Shown here: one piece after another, positions 1 to 11,613 of the stretch
How the letters are laid out: every line of letters starts with the position of its first letter
How positions within the stretch are numbered: the first letter of the stretch is position 1
Source of the DNA: Oncomelania hupensis
Lineage: Eukaryota; Mollusca; Gastropoda; Littorinimorpha; Pomatiopsidae
Length of the DNA: 64,000 nt
Direction: 5' to 3'
Assembly: GCA_036898135.1 (NCBI GenBank)
Contig: CM072527.1
Span: 31,616,727 to 31,680,726, forward strand
Program-made: the position numbers and the translations under genes
Notes under the pieces: model-generated
Databases searched by the model: none
Told to the model about the DNA's origin: nothing
What the model saw: only the letters and a program-made list of their open reading frames with translations

Positions 1-1089
1 GGACTAGCGATCTCGGCCTTAACTACTCTAATATAAACTAAATTCATACAACATTCCATAAGAATAATATCTAAGGCTAGCTACATAATAATTATTTGAT
101 GGACAGAAATAAAAGGGGGCTAGTGTACGGCTCTGACAAGGTGTCGCATTTGGCAGTAAGTTTAAACAAAGGCTGTGCGTGTAGCAGACGACGCGTCGGC
201 TAAACACGTTACACGAAACCGGTCAAGATAGCATACCACATGACTAGTAAGGTTTAGGGATAGAAATACCGCACCAGTAGCGAACAGCAGTCGGCTACAC
301 TAACTTTTATAATAAAATGTTACTGATAATAATTGTCAGAAATATGCAAAGAACCTGCTGTAAAAAGGAGGAAGAGAGCAGCTGCTGGGAAACTGATGAC
401 TACAAGTCTGGCCAGTAAGGGTGTTCAATAAGTCACATTTTACATTACGTTTTACATCTTTCAAATTTGAACTCTAATTAGGTAAAGTACCTGCATTGAC
501 CTGTATAGAAATATTTAGAACTATAAATACACATCGGCTACAGAGTTTTGACAAGTAACACATGCGTAAATGGCTACTTACACCACAGCAGCTGAAACTA
601 CCCAAATGTCTTATAAATACACATATTCTTATTTTTCACAAAGCAGTGTATATGGACTTGTAAGCTAATCCTAAAGTTGTGTGAGTTGTCCTGTCTATCA
701 GTGTGTTCACTAAATTATAGGAAACAAAGCAGGTGTGGCACATAAAACAGTCCAGGCAGCAGAACACCTCCAGGATACAACCAGCCTGACTACAGCAGGT
801 GTGTTCATTTACCTGCCACATATCAGCAGCATGCATTCATATTAATGATGCTTTTTTTTAGCAATAATATTTAAGAGTCCGCACTGACAGCACTCTCTGG
901 GGAAATAACATTGTACTAACGCTTCTTCTGGTTTAACTCTGAAGAGCAATATAATTAATTACATGTATTTGTTTCTGTAATTGTTAATGTACATTTTATT
1001 CTCACGTTTTAGATGACGTCAGGCATTTAACAACAGTAATTTGGATTTTCTTTAATATGATTTGATGTTACATGTTTATTTTATTTTAG

Positions 1090-1155
1090 GCCTTACCAAT
1101 GGTTTGGAAAAAAACCAATGCAGTTCCATCATCATCGCTGATTGCATTGTCATTG
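1090..1155 (+). CDS. candidate upstream exon of the Ulp1-like gene
   Basis: A 66-nt open segment lies between a good acceptor (TTTTATTTTAG before 1090) and a GTACGT donor at 1156. It starts ALPMVWKKTNAV. A second candidate exon with consensus borders is at 1614-1676 (DNTTETTRKEQNK, donor GTTTGT). Neither matches a domain I recognise. Their assignment to the downstream Ulp1-like gene rests only on strand and proximity. Confidence 0.25.
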
Positions 1156-1395
1156 GTACGTAAACTGTTTTTCCAGTTGCAATCGAGAATACATTTTTCT
1201 GAAATCAAACAGTGAACAGCCATGGGGGTGCAGGTTTCACCATGCTTACAAATGTGACTGTTCTTAAATGGCAACGCCTGCATTGGCCATAGCACGAGAC
1301 ACACTATTATCTATAATATAATTGCCAATGTTTATGATTCGTTGTAAATTTTGTTTTTGTAATTGCCTAGGGCTTTGTTTAGATTAGGCGTCAGT

Positions 1396-1399
1396 TGCC

Positions 1400-1457
<58 letters not shown>
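1396..1457. repeat. (TAA)n microsatellite
   Basis: An uninterrupted trinucleotide run in non-coding sequence. The rest of 1-1090 and 1160-1610 holds no feature I can support. Confidence 0.95.
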
Positions 1458-1960
1458 ATGTAATAAGTCTTTATCATTGGACGCAGCATATCACACACCA
1501 ATTCATAAGGGCACTCTGCTTGTGTCTACTTATTTTTAAAAATGTGTCTTAGTTATATATAATTATGTGTTTAGTAGATAATTGTTTTATCTTTATTTTT
1601 TATTTTATCCTAGAGGACAACACAACAGAAACAACAAGAAAAGAGCAAAACAAACACATTCTCAAGAATACTGCAGGTTTGTATATTGGCTTTTTTGTGT
1701 GTTTTGGTCCAAGCTCATTAGAGATAATTGCTATAAAAATACCCATAAATATATAAAATAAAGATTTAGCACTCTCATTCACCAAAAAAATGGCTATAAT
1801 ATACCTGTAGTTAATAATGGAAAAGAGAGGCATGATGCACCAAATACAGTACATTATAAATTTATGTGCAGAATCAACAAGTTCAGGATACAGGATTCTG
1901 GTTCCTGGCCTTTTCATCTGCGGACGGCGGTTATCAAGTTCCAGTATAAATTCTTTGCAG

Positions 1961-3625
1961 CATCCACAGTGGATGGATGATTTGGTAATATACTTATATA
2001 CTAGTGTAAATTCAATATTTTAAAATATATTTTAATTACATCACAGTACTGAACATGTCGATAGTCCTGGGCTGGATTGCAAGACGCACTGATAGCTAAG
2101 CGGGACGATTGATGCTCTATACTTTTATACTATACTATCGTCGCCATTAGCCGTAAATGTGCCAATAGGCTGCTATCGGTGTGTCTTGCAATCCACTCCA
2201 GGGTAACAAAAGATTTATTAACTTCTTCTCTTCAGGTTATTGATATAATACTACAGCTGCTGCAGAAGGAGCACAACCTCCAAGACCAGGACCACGTATT
2301 TTCGCTACCAGTTGCTGCCACTTCAATGTGGCAGCAACAGGTCTACAATATGCTTCTCTATGAAAAGGTACTAGACATAATCATTCATTTGCTGTATATT
2401 TCTAATTTATCCTTAATGCAGTTAAGTTTGTTGTTTGTATAATTTTGCTAGTTAGAGGCGAATATAGTTGCAATTAGTGTTTTCATACTACAACAAAAGT
2501 TGATCAAAGTACATATGCATTGCCATTATATCTTGCATATTGGCTGCATGTAAAATCACACAGCTTATGTTTAAATTTTGTAGGTGAAAATGACAGCATT
2601 CAGGTGGGTGCTGGCACCATTCAACATCCACAGTCACTGGCTACTTTTAGCAGTGGACATGACCTCTCATGAGGTGTCTGTCCTGGACTCTATGGCATTG
2701 CCCCACCTGGAGGAAAAATGTTTTCAAGAGTGGAGGTAGGGTTAATGTGTGGTGTGTAGATATTATATTTGTATGTTGCAGAATATTTCCATTGGTTATA
2801 ATAAAGTATGTTGTGCTTTTATGAGAATACATAATTTACTTTCAGATCGGAGCTAGATGAATTATTTGCCCCCTAGTTTGAGCCAGCAGACCTGAAGGGT
2901 TCAACGCAAGGTGGATTTTGAGACCTGTCTATGCTTTGAACCTACCTTAATTAGCAGGATGCACACATTTTATAAATCAGTATTTACATTTTGAAAGAAT
3001 AGCATGCATGTTAGAAAACAACTGCTACTGTAGTAGGCTACATGGCATTAGTGCTTGATTTATTTTGATGTATGGATATTTCAGGGCCTTCTATTCATTC
3101 AGGTGTCAGTGTCTAGGTCTTCCAGATATTGACTGGCAGAAAGGACTGTTGAGATCAGGCCAGCAGACTGATGGAGTGTCATGTGGACCTTTCCTTTTAA
3201 TGGTGAGTAATTCACAGCACATGCATCATCAGAAGACTTTTATTGGAGCTGTTAAAAAAATTGCACTTAGTCTTTTGGTCATTTCATGGAATTTTCAAAT
3301 AATTGTACTTGTTTAGCTGGCTCAGTGCCATGTTATAATTCTTATTTTTTCAATACACATCTTGACTGGAGGACATAGTCACAGCTAAACCTTTAAATTT
3401 TAAATAGTAAATGAATTACTTGCACTTCAACTGTAATTAAGTAATATAGTGTCAGTTGAAGTTAACTTTATTGTACTATTTTTTGTGATATATATTATTT
3501 ACTTATTATTATAAAGGGAGAAAGATGTTTTTTGGGGGGAGGTCAATTAGAACTTGAAAACAGATATATATATTATTTCTAAGTTAAGTTAAATTTTAAA
3601 AAAAATATATATATATATATTCTGT

Positions 3626-3659
<34 letters not shown>

Positions 3660-4038
3660 GTGTGGGTGTGGGTGTGCGTGTGTGTGTGTGTGTGTGTGTG
3701 TACAGAATGATTCGCAAAAGACTGTTGTTAATGACATTCTGAATGCATCTAAACAGAATGCATACCTACTGCTGCAAGGCGACAGACAACTTCATCGTTA
3801 CTGCCAAGATGAAGCGAAGACTTTTCGCACTACAATCCGCAGCATGTTGCAGTCAGCGGCTGGTGGAAACCTAGCATCTCTCCCAAACTGTGATATGCCT
3901 GGGTGTGGTGCAATGTCTCCTAACAAGATCTTGTGCTGCAGACGGGTGCACTGGGAGACATGTGCTGACCCACCTTGTGTAACACGACCAACGGGGATGT
4001 TTGTCTGCACCATCTGCAGCATTCAGTATGGCACTTAA
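1961..4038 (+). CDS. Ulp1/C48-type cysteine peptidase-like gene, 3' part (spliced)
   Basis: Predicted exons are 1961-1984 (or a longer exon ending at 1984), 2236-2367, 2584-2735, 3085-3202 (alternative acceptor giving 3103) and 3706-4038 with stop TAA at 4036-4038. Phases join as 0, 0, 2, 0. The junction WMDDL/VIDIILQLL matches the Ulp1 start motif W-x-D-x-x-I. Exon 2584-2735 has HSHWLLLAVDM and VLDSM, the His and Asp regions. Exon 3085-3202 has QQTDGVSCGPFLLM, the oxyanion Gln and nucleophile Cys. The last exon is Cys-rich (CDMPGCG, CCRRVHWETC, CTIC) and resembles no domain I can name. In the family these proteins cleave SUMO/ubiquitin-like tails, but many metazoan copies are transposon-borne. 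A phase-2 alternative exon at 2846 (SELDELFAP then stop at 2873) would truncate the protein. It could be a live host gene, a domesticated copy or a decaying one. Confidence 0.6.
2066..2202. mobile_element. 137-bp MITE with inverted termini
   Basis: The left end CCTGGGCTGGATTGCAAGAC and the reverse complement of the right end CCTGGAGTGGATTGCAAGAC match at 18 of 20 positions, and similarity continues inward (GATAGC at both ends). The element is non-coding and sits in an intron of the Ulp1-like gene. No clear target duplication is visible, so the superfamily is undetermined. Confidence 0.75.
3513..3582 (+). repeat. 70-bp exact direct repeat, copy 1
   Basis: Positions 3513-3582 (AAAGGGAGAAAGATG...TATTATTTCTAA) are identical to 5348-5417. 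The copies flank 1.8 kb that contains the last exon of the Ulp1-like gene and LINE debris. Perfect identity over AT-rich sequence implies a recent duplication, gene conversion or an assembly artefact. Confidence 0.9.
3606..3702. repeat. compound (TA)n(CA)n(TA)n(TG)n microsatellite
   Basis: TA, CA, TA and TG tracts follow one another and end three bases before the TACAG acceptor of the last exon of the Ulp1-like gene. The TG tract takes the place of a normal pyrimidine tract, so splicing of that exon may be weak. Confidence 0.9.
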
Positions 4039-4104
4039 AGCCTTGGATATTGAGGATGCCACTGATGTGGTTTATTTGCTAGTGAATGAAGAATATCTGT
4101 TGTA

Positions 4105-4265
4105 TAGGGTGGCTCAAAGCGCAGTTGGTTAAAGCGCTGGTTTCCTATGCGGATGGTCACAGGTTTGAGCCCCACATGGGGGCTAAACTTTGGTGACTAA
4201 GGTAAACGACTGAATTGGTCACCGAGGGTTCTCTTCGGGTACTCCAGCTTCCTCCCTATCTTTAA
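4105..4265 (+). mobile_element. tRNA-derived SINE fragment
   Basis: The head GGTGGCTCAAAGCGCAGTTGG resembles a Pol III box A, and GGTTTGAGCCC at about 4152 resembles box B. The body contains GGGTACTCCAGCTTCCTCC, a block found again in altered form at 15790-15815. No tRNA fold is preserved. Family name not assigned. Confidence 0.6.
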
Positions 4266-4954
4266 ATGATACATAATGCAGCCAAATTTTAAAAAAAATA
4301 TATTTTCCTTTCAGTTTCCTATTAGTGATTTACCTATACACAAGATGCATGTCTTATGTGTCATAATATGTCAGGTGTAAAGTATTGCCTTTGTTGAGTA
4401 TTTATTACTTATGTTTGTTGCACGTGAGCATGTATTTGGCATAGATCGACAAGCTTTGAGTTTATTCGTTTGAAGTAAAGCGCATATCAGCTTCGTATAT
4501 ATACCAGTACATGAAAAGGGTGATTAGATAATTATTGGGACATTTCCTTGTAGAGTATTGTATACAAGGTGTACACATCAGTGCCTTATTGTTAACAGAC
4601 TGAAACAGTGGTCTGATCCAAATGATATTATAAATGACGCTTTATTGAAAACAGGGGTACTATTACATGCACTTACTGAAAATCAGATTTATCTGATTCT
4701 AGCATGGTATGTGTAGCCTTCACAAATTTCAGGTAGTGATACAATTTTAAAAAAAAGTTTATGGTTAGTGCTTATGAAGAGTGGAGTACAACTACAAAGA
4801 AAAAATAATGTTAATGACCCTCAGAGGCATTTACTTCTCTGTCTACTCATGCGTTTTAGGTAATGGAGGTCTGTAAGAGTACATTCTGAGCCCAGATCTG
4901 TTTTCCTTGTTAAATAATTATTTAGCATTGGAAACACTGTCAAAAGCTACACAT

Positions 4955-5290
4955 GACATGAATCAAGGATGACACCGAGGTTCTTGACTGAGTCAATAAG
5001 TTTGGGTTTGGTTAAGGGAGTTGTGTTGAGTTAGAAGAGAATAGCAGAGTGGTCGGAGGGAAGAGCAGAGGATACGTCTGAGTTGAGAAAGAGGTTGTCG
5101 GATGGGCGAGTTATCACCCAGTCAATGGTGTGGCCAAGTCGGTGGGTAATCTGTGTTCAGAGTTATGCAAAGCTATGGTGGGAGAGTGTCGTGCAGAGGC
5201 ATTTTGTTTCAGGGTGGTCAGGATTGTCACTATATGAGGTGGATTACAGAACCAGTTAAATGTATTGTCCATGGCTGCAACGAGATGAGG
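4955..5290 (-). pseudogene. LINE remnant: endonuclease end fused to RT fragment
   Basis: Read on the minus strand, the segment encodes RLGHTIDWVITR (5107-5142) and PSDHSAILF, typical of the C-terminal half of the APE endonuclease of L2/CR1-type LINEs. After a stop (5031-5033) the same frame continues LIDSVKNLGVILDS, a motif normally found downstream of the RT catalytic box. The intervening endonuclease-RT sequence is missing, so this is an internally deleted, dead copy. Confidence 0.65.
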
Positions 5291-5347
5291 TTGACTATAA
5301 ATCTAGATAAATAAAAAGTTGTTGCTTCTGAAAATAGGATTTTTGGG

Positions 5348-5417
5348 AAAGGGAGAAAGATGTTTTTTGGGGGGAGGTCAATTAGAACTTGAAAACAGAT
5401 ATATATATTATTTCTAA
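5348..5417 (+). repeat. 70-bp exact direct repeat, copy 2
   Basis: This is the second copy of the repeat at 3513-3582, in the same orientation. Flanking sequence diverges immediately on both sides. Confidence 0.9.
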
Positions 5418-5958
5418 ATATTTTCTATAAGACCTAGTTTTGTTGCGGCATGCATGATGCAGCTACAAAAGCGAAAAAATGTATAGTACAAATTTTAAGA
5501 GCCCTGAGAAAGATAAATTATATTTCTCAAGTCAAGTCAATGTATTCTTTATTCCATTAAAAGGAAAATTTGTTTTGCCACAACGATACCCACTTGTATA
5601 AAACTCAATTAAAAAAAAAATAAAAACATAAATAATTCAAATTGATTATTTTTATTTTTAAAAAAAAACTTATCATAAAGTGAGATTCTGAGATGGATAT
5701 TTACATGTGAGGAGAGAGGGGAAAAAAGGCACACACGCACACACTCACTTGCACATCCACTTACACACTCACTCACCTCACTCATCTCCACCTATCGTAA
5801 CATACTAAAAATAAAAATGTATACATTAAACTTAAAAGAACTTCAGCACCTTACAGTGTATTTATAATGTATTAATAAATATAAATCTGTTTATGTATAA
5901 ACTAACCTGTCACAGATAATATAGTCATCATCACTATTTATTTAAAAAATTTCATTAG

Positions 5959-6063
5959 ATGGCACCTGTGAGAGGGGAGGGGTGGCAGTGTCAACGTCTG
6001 GTGCGCTCGCTGAAGCCAGAGGCAGCATTCAGTCTGTTCACCGCCATTGGAAAAAAACTGTGA
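5959..6063 (+). CDS. candidate terminal exon, unknown
   Basis: After an acceptor (TTTCATTAG) an open frame of 34 codons starts at ATG and ends at TGA 6061-6063. It contains CQRLVRSLKPEAAF and SLFTAIGKKL. It could be an alternative last exon of the Ulp1-like gene or chance. No family recognised. Confidence 0.2.
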   Translation: MAPVRGEGWQCQRLVRSLKPEAAFSLFTAIGKKL

Positions 6064-6725
6064 GAGTACTTTGCCTTCTTGCACTTGATAGAGCGATACC
6101 ACCTGCCCGGGGGAAGCAGTTCAAACTCTGAGTGCAGTGGGTGGGAGCTGTCAGCAAAGACTGCATGTTCTCGTCTTTTTCAAACTGTTTCACAAGTTGT
6201 ACCAACTTTTTGTCCGTGGCAGAATTGTGGGGATATAAACAGTATTAAGCTGTGCAAGGAATACATTTCGCCTGTATGAGGTTTTTGCATGTGTATAATG
6301 AAACACCAAATGCTGTTGTGTATGGTGAAGTTGGGCATTATTCCTTACATATTTTGCATACTGCTTTTATAAAATGTGTAAAATATTGCTTTACACTGCT
6401 TTCCATTTTGCAGCCAGACAATTATTACTCCAAGAAATCTAACAATATGTTGATGTTACTTAATCGAGGTGCTAAATACTTGGTGCTAAATACTTAATTT
6501 TTGGTGCTAAATAATAGTATGATTGTTTGGGTGTGGTTACGAGAAGCATTTTGTGTATATATTGAGAGAAAGGTTTAGTTTGTATGTTCATTTCTTCATG
6601 GCTGGTTTAAACATATTAATACAAGTGTGCATGTGGGAATGTACAGTAGGTTTGTCTTTTTTTTTTAAAGAAAAAAATATGTTGTGTGGGTAAATAATAA
6701 ATATAGTAAATAATACAGAAGTGAA

Positions 6726-7040
6726 TTGTCACGATTTAAGATGGGAATTTTAAAAATATATAAACATAGATTCGGGTTTTCAACATATGAACAAGATAGG
6801 AATTGCTTATGTTGCAAACAAAAGATAGAAGACAAAGTTCATTTTGAATTTGAATGTCCTAAATATAATGATTTAATGGACACATTTTTGCCCTTCGTAG
6901 ACTTAAAAGAAAATGCAAATGAAGCCTTAGTAAAAATTTTAGACTACGAAAAAAAAGTAATTCTTGGAAAAGTGGCAATGTATAGTTGTTTTTTTTCTCA
7001 AAGATTAAGATCGATATATATTAAAACTGTACTTTGTTAG
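6726..7040 (+). pseudogene. 3' fragment of a non-LTR retrotransposon RT
   Basis: An open frame ending in TAG at 7038 encodes a C-terminal Cys/His cluster: CLCCKQKIEDKVHFEFECP followed by KYNDLM. This is the usual finger-like end of many LINE reverse transcriptases (C-x2-C...H-x4-C). No RT catalytic domain precedes it, so the copy is 5'-truncated. A CT-rich stretch near 7350-7390 may be the old 3' tail. Confidence 0.55.
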
Positions 7041-7398
7041 GGAGTTCAATGTTTCGTTCAATGTGCATGGCTATATTTAGTTTATGAATATTGATTTTAT
7101 GATAGTATTATGTGTTGTGTTAAATACACCAAGCATTTTAAATCAAATGTATTTCAGAAATTAGTCTGTGTTGGTAAACCATTCAGTATAGCACTGTGGA
7201 GTAAGGTTTTTCAATTTTGAGAGAGTTGATGAAGAGAGTGTTGCTTGCGGGCGCTTGCCGCTTATGTAAGAGTGTGTAGGTGTGTGTGTGCTAATTTTTT
7301 ATTTCATATATTTGCTATTTGTTGTGGCCTTGAGCAATAAATTATCAAAGTCCCATTCTCTCTCTCTTACCATTTCTTTCTATCTCTTGTTGTCTATG

Positions 7399-7978
7399 CA
7401 TGTAGGAGACTAGTATAGTCCTCGCCATTTCATGTAGTAGACTAGTATGGTCCTCGCCATTTTATGTAGTAGACTTGTATGGTCCTCGCCATTTCATCTA
7501 GGAGACTAGTATGGTCCTCGCCATTTCATGTAGTAGACTAGTATGGTCCTCGCCATTTCATGTAGGAGACTAGTATGGTCCTCGCCATTTCATGTAGTAG
7601 ACTAGTATGGTCCTCACCATTTCATGTAGCAGTCCTGTATGGTCCTCACCATTTCATGTATTAGACTAGTATGGTCCTCACCATTTGATGTAGTAGACTA
7701 GTATGGTCCTCGCCATTTCATGTAGCAGTCCTGTATGGTCCTCACCATTTCATGTAGGAGACTTATATGGTCCTCACCATTTCATGTAGTAGACTAGTAT
7801 GGTCCTCACCATTTCATGTAGGAGACTTGTATGGTCCTCACCATTTCATGTAGTAGACTAGTATGGTCCTCACCATTTCATGTAGTAGACTAGTATGGTC
7901 CTCGCCATTTCATGTAGCAGTCCTGTATGGTCCACACCATTTCATGTAGGAGACTAGTATGGCCCTTGCCATTTTATG
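7399..7978. repeat. 32-bp minisatellite, about 18 copies
   Basis: The unit is built on GACTAGTATGGTCCTCGCC followed by ATTTCATGTAG. The period is constant at 32 bp. Variants mix: CTCGCC versus CTCACC, and GTAGACTAG versus GCAGTCCTG. The recurring CAGTCCTG variant suggests local unit exchange. It contains no long open frame. Confidence 0.92.
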
Positions 7979-7999
7979 CATCAGTGTTGTGCTGTCACT

Positions 8000-9430
8000 G
8001 ATGGATTAACGTGTTTATTTCAATTTTGAAACTGTATGATCAGGTGTATTGATATTAATAATACAACCATTTTTAATTAATTATTTTATAGAACTTAATT
8101 AATTTAATAAATTAAAATTTAAATAAGAAACAAAGAAAACTGAAAAAATAAACCTTTCTTAGCCTTCTTGTGTCTTTAATTTTTTTGTAGACTTAATCTC
8201 TGTTTATGTGTGTTTTGTGTGTGTTGACTTGTTGCGTGTGCTTGGTAGTAATAACAAGAAACGAGTATCCTTTTCCCCAAAGAACAAAAACAAAACAAAA
8301 CACTAAAAGAAAAAAAAAAAAAAACACACACACACACACATGTATATAAAGACATTGATTGTTATAAAAAAATTCAACTTAAACGTGTTTTTGTTTTACA
8401 TCACAGAGCTCTTCTGGGAACAAAACAAATCAGCCTAGCTTATATAAATGCTTAACATGCACACACTCATGTTAAGTATCAAAACAATGAATTTATAATT
8501 CAATAAAAACACACACATTTAAAAACAAACACACACATACACAATCAGCAGCATCTGCACTGACACACTCAAAATGAAATGCTACTATTAAACAGTGTGG
8601 AACATAAATCAAAACAATGGTTTAAAAAAAATCAATGTATGGATTTTTTAAAAAGTCAATTTACTTTATTCTTGACCCAATAAAGAATGCTGGGTATATA
8701 GAATTTATAATTAGAATATAATATATCCCTCACCAAGAGATGGATTACAAGTTTACATTACCATTGACAAACAAACACAAAATAAAAAATAATAAATAAA
8801 AACGTTAATAAATAGATAAAATGAATAAAAATAAAATAATAAAGTAACATTAAATATAAGTAAATAAATAAAATAAAAGGATAAATCAACATGCTATTTA
8901 TTACAAATAGAACATAATTTAATTATCTAAAATACAATAAAAAACAATCAAATTTTTTTTTGAGTTCTGAGAAATATACATTTAATAAGCTAATTTTCTA
9001 TATATTAAACAAAACAATAATTGCTTTAATAATAAATATAAACAATCGGAAATACAGTATTACAGCATGCGTGTAAAATAAATGTACAACTCAACTTTGC
9101 TTAGGTGCGTAGGAGAAGGACTTTAGGCCTACTATAGCATTTCCGCGAGTGAGTGGAGTTTCCCAGCAGCAATCTAATTTTAGACACGCGAAGGGTTTTC
9201 CCTGGCGCACCTACGTCACCTCCACATGAAAAGGCGAGAGTGTAGGATTAGTAAACCAACTTTTAGACAATGTGCGCAGTCTCGTAGTTTATTTCATGAA
9301 TGATATTAAGTTTAGTAGTGCTAGTTTTCACTAATTATTACAAATATTATTAATAATAAATGCAAGAAATATTTAATTTGTGCACGTCTCAAATTCTTTC
9401 ACAGACACATTCTTTTCCGGGTATAATTTT
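8000..9430. other. AT-rich spacer
   Basis: This stretch is strongly AT-rich with an A-run and (CA)n around 8308-8340 and many AAATAAA-like strings. No gene, exon pair or inverted-terminal element was supported here. Confidence 0.6.
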
Positions 9431-9435
9431 TACGT

Positions 9436-9706
9436 GTATGGAGCGGAATATAGCAAATGCGAGCGCAGTTGCGAGCGCAGTTGCGAGCGCATTTGCGCTC
9501 GCAAATGCGCTCGCAACTGCGCTCGCGGCGCTCGCAAATGCGCGCACCTCGCGCAAATGCGCTCGCAAATGCGCTCGCAACTGCGAGCGCATTTGCGCGC
9601 GTAAATGCGAGCGCACTTGCGAGCGCACTTGCGCGAGGTGCGCGCATTTGCGAGCGCAAATGCGAGCGCAAATGCGCGCGCGTTTGCTATATCTCGCCTC
9701 CCATAC
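9436..9706. mobile_element. foldback-like element filled with a self-complementary 12-mer array
   Basis: The flanks are imperfect inverted repeats: left GTATGGAGCGGAATATAGCA (9436) and, reverse-complemented, right GTATGGGAGGCGAGATATAG (ending 9706). Between them the 12-mer TTGCGAGCGCAA and its variants run in both orientations, including a long exact inverted pair around 9530-9570 and 9622-9660. Because 12 is a multiple of 3 and the unit lacks stops, five overlapping frames are open; these are artefacts and not genes. The array is very GC- and CpG-rich in an AT-rich setting. Confidence 0.75.
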
Positions 9707-10127
9707 TAGGGCGGGAGTTACTTCCGATAAAGCCTTCAATTTCAAATGACTCATTTGAATATTAATCGGAGTGTTTAGTTGAGCTTGTCAAAAGATGAGA
9801 TAAACATGCATGCAAATAAGGTAATAATTTATCCACCATATGAACACATCCTCGACACATGCATAAAATTCGTTCATTCAAACCTGTAATCTGTGTGTAC
9901 TGTTTGAAAATATGAAAATGGCAAACGATACGCAACACACCGGACTACTTGCATTACTCCATTAGATACGATACACCCGAATGCTTGCATTATTCCATTA
10001 GATAGGTCTCATCTGAAACTGTCACAAACAAAAAGCTTGTGTACAACACAAGTAATGGCTGTTTCGTCTAAAGAGACGGGACAGGAGTTTATTGAAGGCA
10101 TCTTGGACATGTATACTCTTTATCAGG

Positions 10128-10280
10128 CGCTGTCCTCCGGGGAATGAGGGCAACGGATAGGTATCTCCCCTTCTCTGCTGCAAATGGAACCATAATGGCC
10201 ATTTCGATGTGCACTCAGCTCGTCAGTGTACCAGCTGGGCTTTCTGAAAATCTTTCTAAACTAAAAACATTTAAACTGCT
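10128..10280 (+). repeat. dispersed repeat, copy 1
   Basis: The block beginning TGTCCTCCGGGGAATG and continuing through ATCTCCCCTT and CAGCTCGTCAGTG recurs at 62772-62925 in the same orientation with substitutions. The class is unknown. The short open frame across it is not supported as a gene. Confidence 0.65.
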
Positions 10281-10439
10281 GACTGGTCTTCCCTGTTTTC
10301 GCCGTCTGACTAAGTACATGCAGTCGGTACTCTAGTCTCTACGCATGCATTTCCCTAAAACAGTCGTCAACAGCAGACTAAACAGACACCTAAAAGTGCT
10401 GCAGCCCAACCACGTACAAGCGCAAGTATTAGGATGTGA

Positions 10440-10642
10440 TTGTTGTTGTTCTTTGTAGATTATAGTCACACGACACTTTCGCATATAGGTGACTACTGGA
10501 CCGATTTATACTGACACCAGCGGGCCAGTTGTTGGTAAAGGGGAAAATAATATGATCACACGTTGACCAATCCGGGATTCGAACCAGCGACCTTTCGGTT
10601 ACTAGCAAGACGCTCTTACCAACTGAGCTACCCGGTCCCACA
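10440..10642 (-). mobile_element. tRNA-derived SINE with 10-bp target duplication
   Basis: On the minus strand a tRNA-like head (10637 down to 10561: GACCGGGTAGCTCAGTTGGT, box B GGTTCGAATCC, apparent anticodon AGT) is followed by a 120-bp unrelated body and an ACAACAACAA tail. It is flanked by TAGGATGTGA at 10430-10439 and 10643-10652. The anticodon stem is mismatched, so this is a retroposed SINE and not a functional tRNA gene. Confidence 0.85.
10561..10637 (-). tRNA. tRNA-Thr-like pseudogene (SINE head)
   Basis: Boxes A and B are well kept and the acceptor arms pair weakly (GACC with GGTC). The anticodon loop CTAGTAA would read AGT, but the stem has mismatches and the T-stem is disrupted. 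It acts, if at all, as the Pol III promoter of the SINE. Confidence 0.6.
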
Positions 10643-11499
10643 TAGGATGTGAGCGGAGTAGAGTATTATAAGTAGACAGCACTCCACTCGCTTACAACCC
10701 GACACGGGCGCCTATGGTAACAGTTAGGAGGAGATACGAGAGTTTTGGGAGTTCTAGCAAAAAATAGCAATGATGCCAGCCACGATGATGTAAGCCTAAG
10801 TCAACTTAACTTTTAGATCAAAGTTGAAAATAGACTGACAGCCATTAAAGGTGCTGAGCTAAACCCTTCCATTTGTACACAGACGGTTTTTACCCATAAG
10901 TTATGCCGCTAATTCTAATGACAGCAGAGAGGATCAGTGATCATAGAACATTTCTCACACACAGGCGTCGATTTCCTGCAACGATTCTTGATACGGTGTT
11001 TCACCCTTCCTCCGCCAACCCCTTCTCCTCCCACCCCCACTCCTTATTTGTCCATGTGTCGAACGAAAAACGATGCTTAACGTCCTATTGCATGAGCGTT
11101 AAGGACGATCACCACGTCGCCACCCTGACAACAATGACCATCATCATCATATCAAAAATGAGATCCAACGGATCTTCATTGTTGTTCGTGGCAGTAGCAA
11201 AGTTAAAGAACCCAGTCGTTCTGTCAAAATAGGCAGGTGACAGGAGCATACATTTATGTTGTTAAGGATAGCTCAGTTGACTGGGGAGTACGCAAGTTGA
11301 CTGGGGAGGACGCAAGCAAGTTGGCACTTTGGGCAACTTGAGTTAGACCCTGTTTTAGGATAGTGCCTTCGAGCAGGTCTTTGCGTGGGAAAAGGGATTT
11401 ATATAATTTTAAATATGATAAATAACTTATTTCTCAATGGCCTCTTCTAACTCAGCTGGAATAACAACAGTAGTCTCGACGATCACACTTTTATGACTA

Positions 11500-11613
11500 T
11501 CCTATCCTATCCTATCCTGTCCCATAACCCGAAGGTCGTAGGGGCACCACAGATGATCGCTTAACCAGCATACTCCATCTTTCTCTGTCCTCAGCAGCCC
11601 TCATGGCTTCGCT
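11500..11613 (-). mobile_element. 114-bp 3' end of the RTE-like LINE, with 12-bp TSD
   Basis: On the minus strand this matches the last coding bases and 3' end of the RTE-like copies at 29373-29480 and 32357-32470, including the (GGATA)n tail. Perfect direct repeats CTTTTATGACTA flank it at 11488-11499 and 11614-11625, so it is a complete, severely 5'-truncated insertion. Confidence 0.88.

Noticed and set aside
7399..7978. 32-bp repeats as a CRISPR array
   Set aside because: The units are contiguous with no unique spacers, and the window is a eukaryotic, intron-bearing genome.
9360..9765. Five overlapping open frames over 9360-9765 on both strands
   Set aside because: They result from a stop-free 12-bp repeat; the period is a multiple of three, so every frame stays open.
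10561..10637. A functional tRNA gene
   Set aside because: Anticodon and T stems are mismatched and the sequence is the head of a SINE with target duplications.
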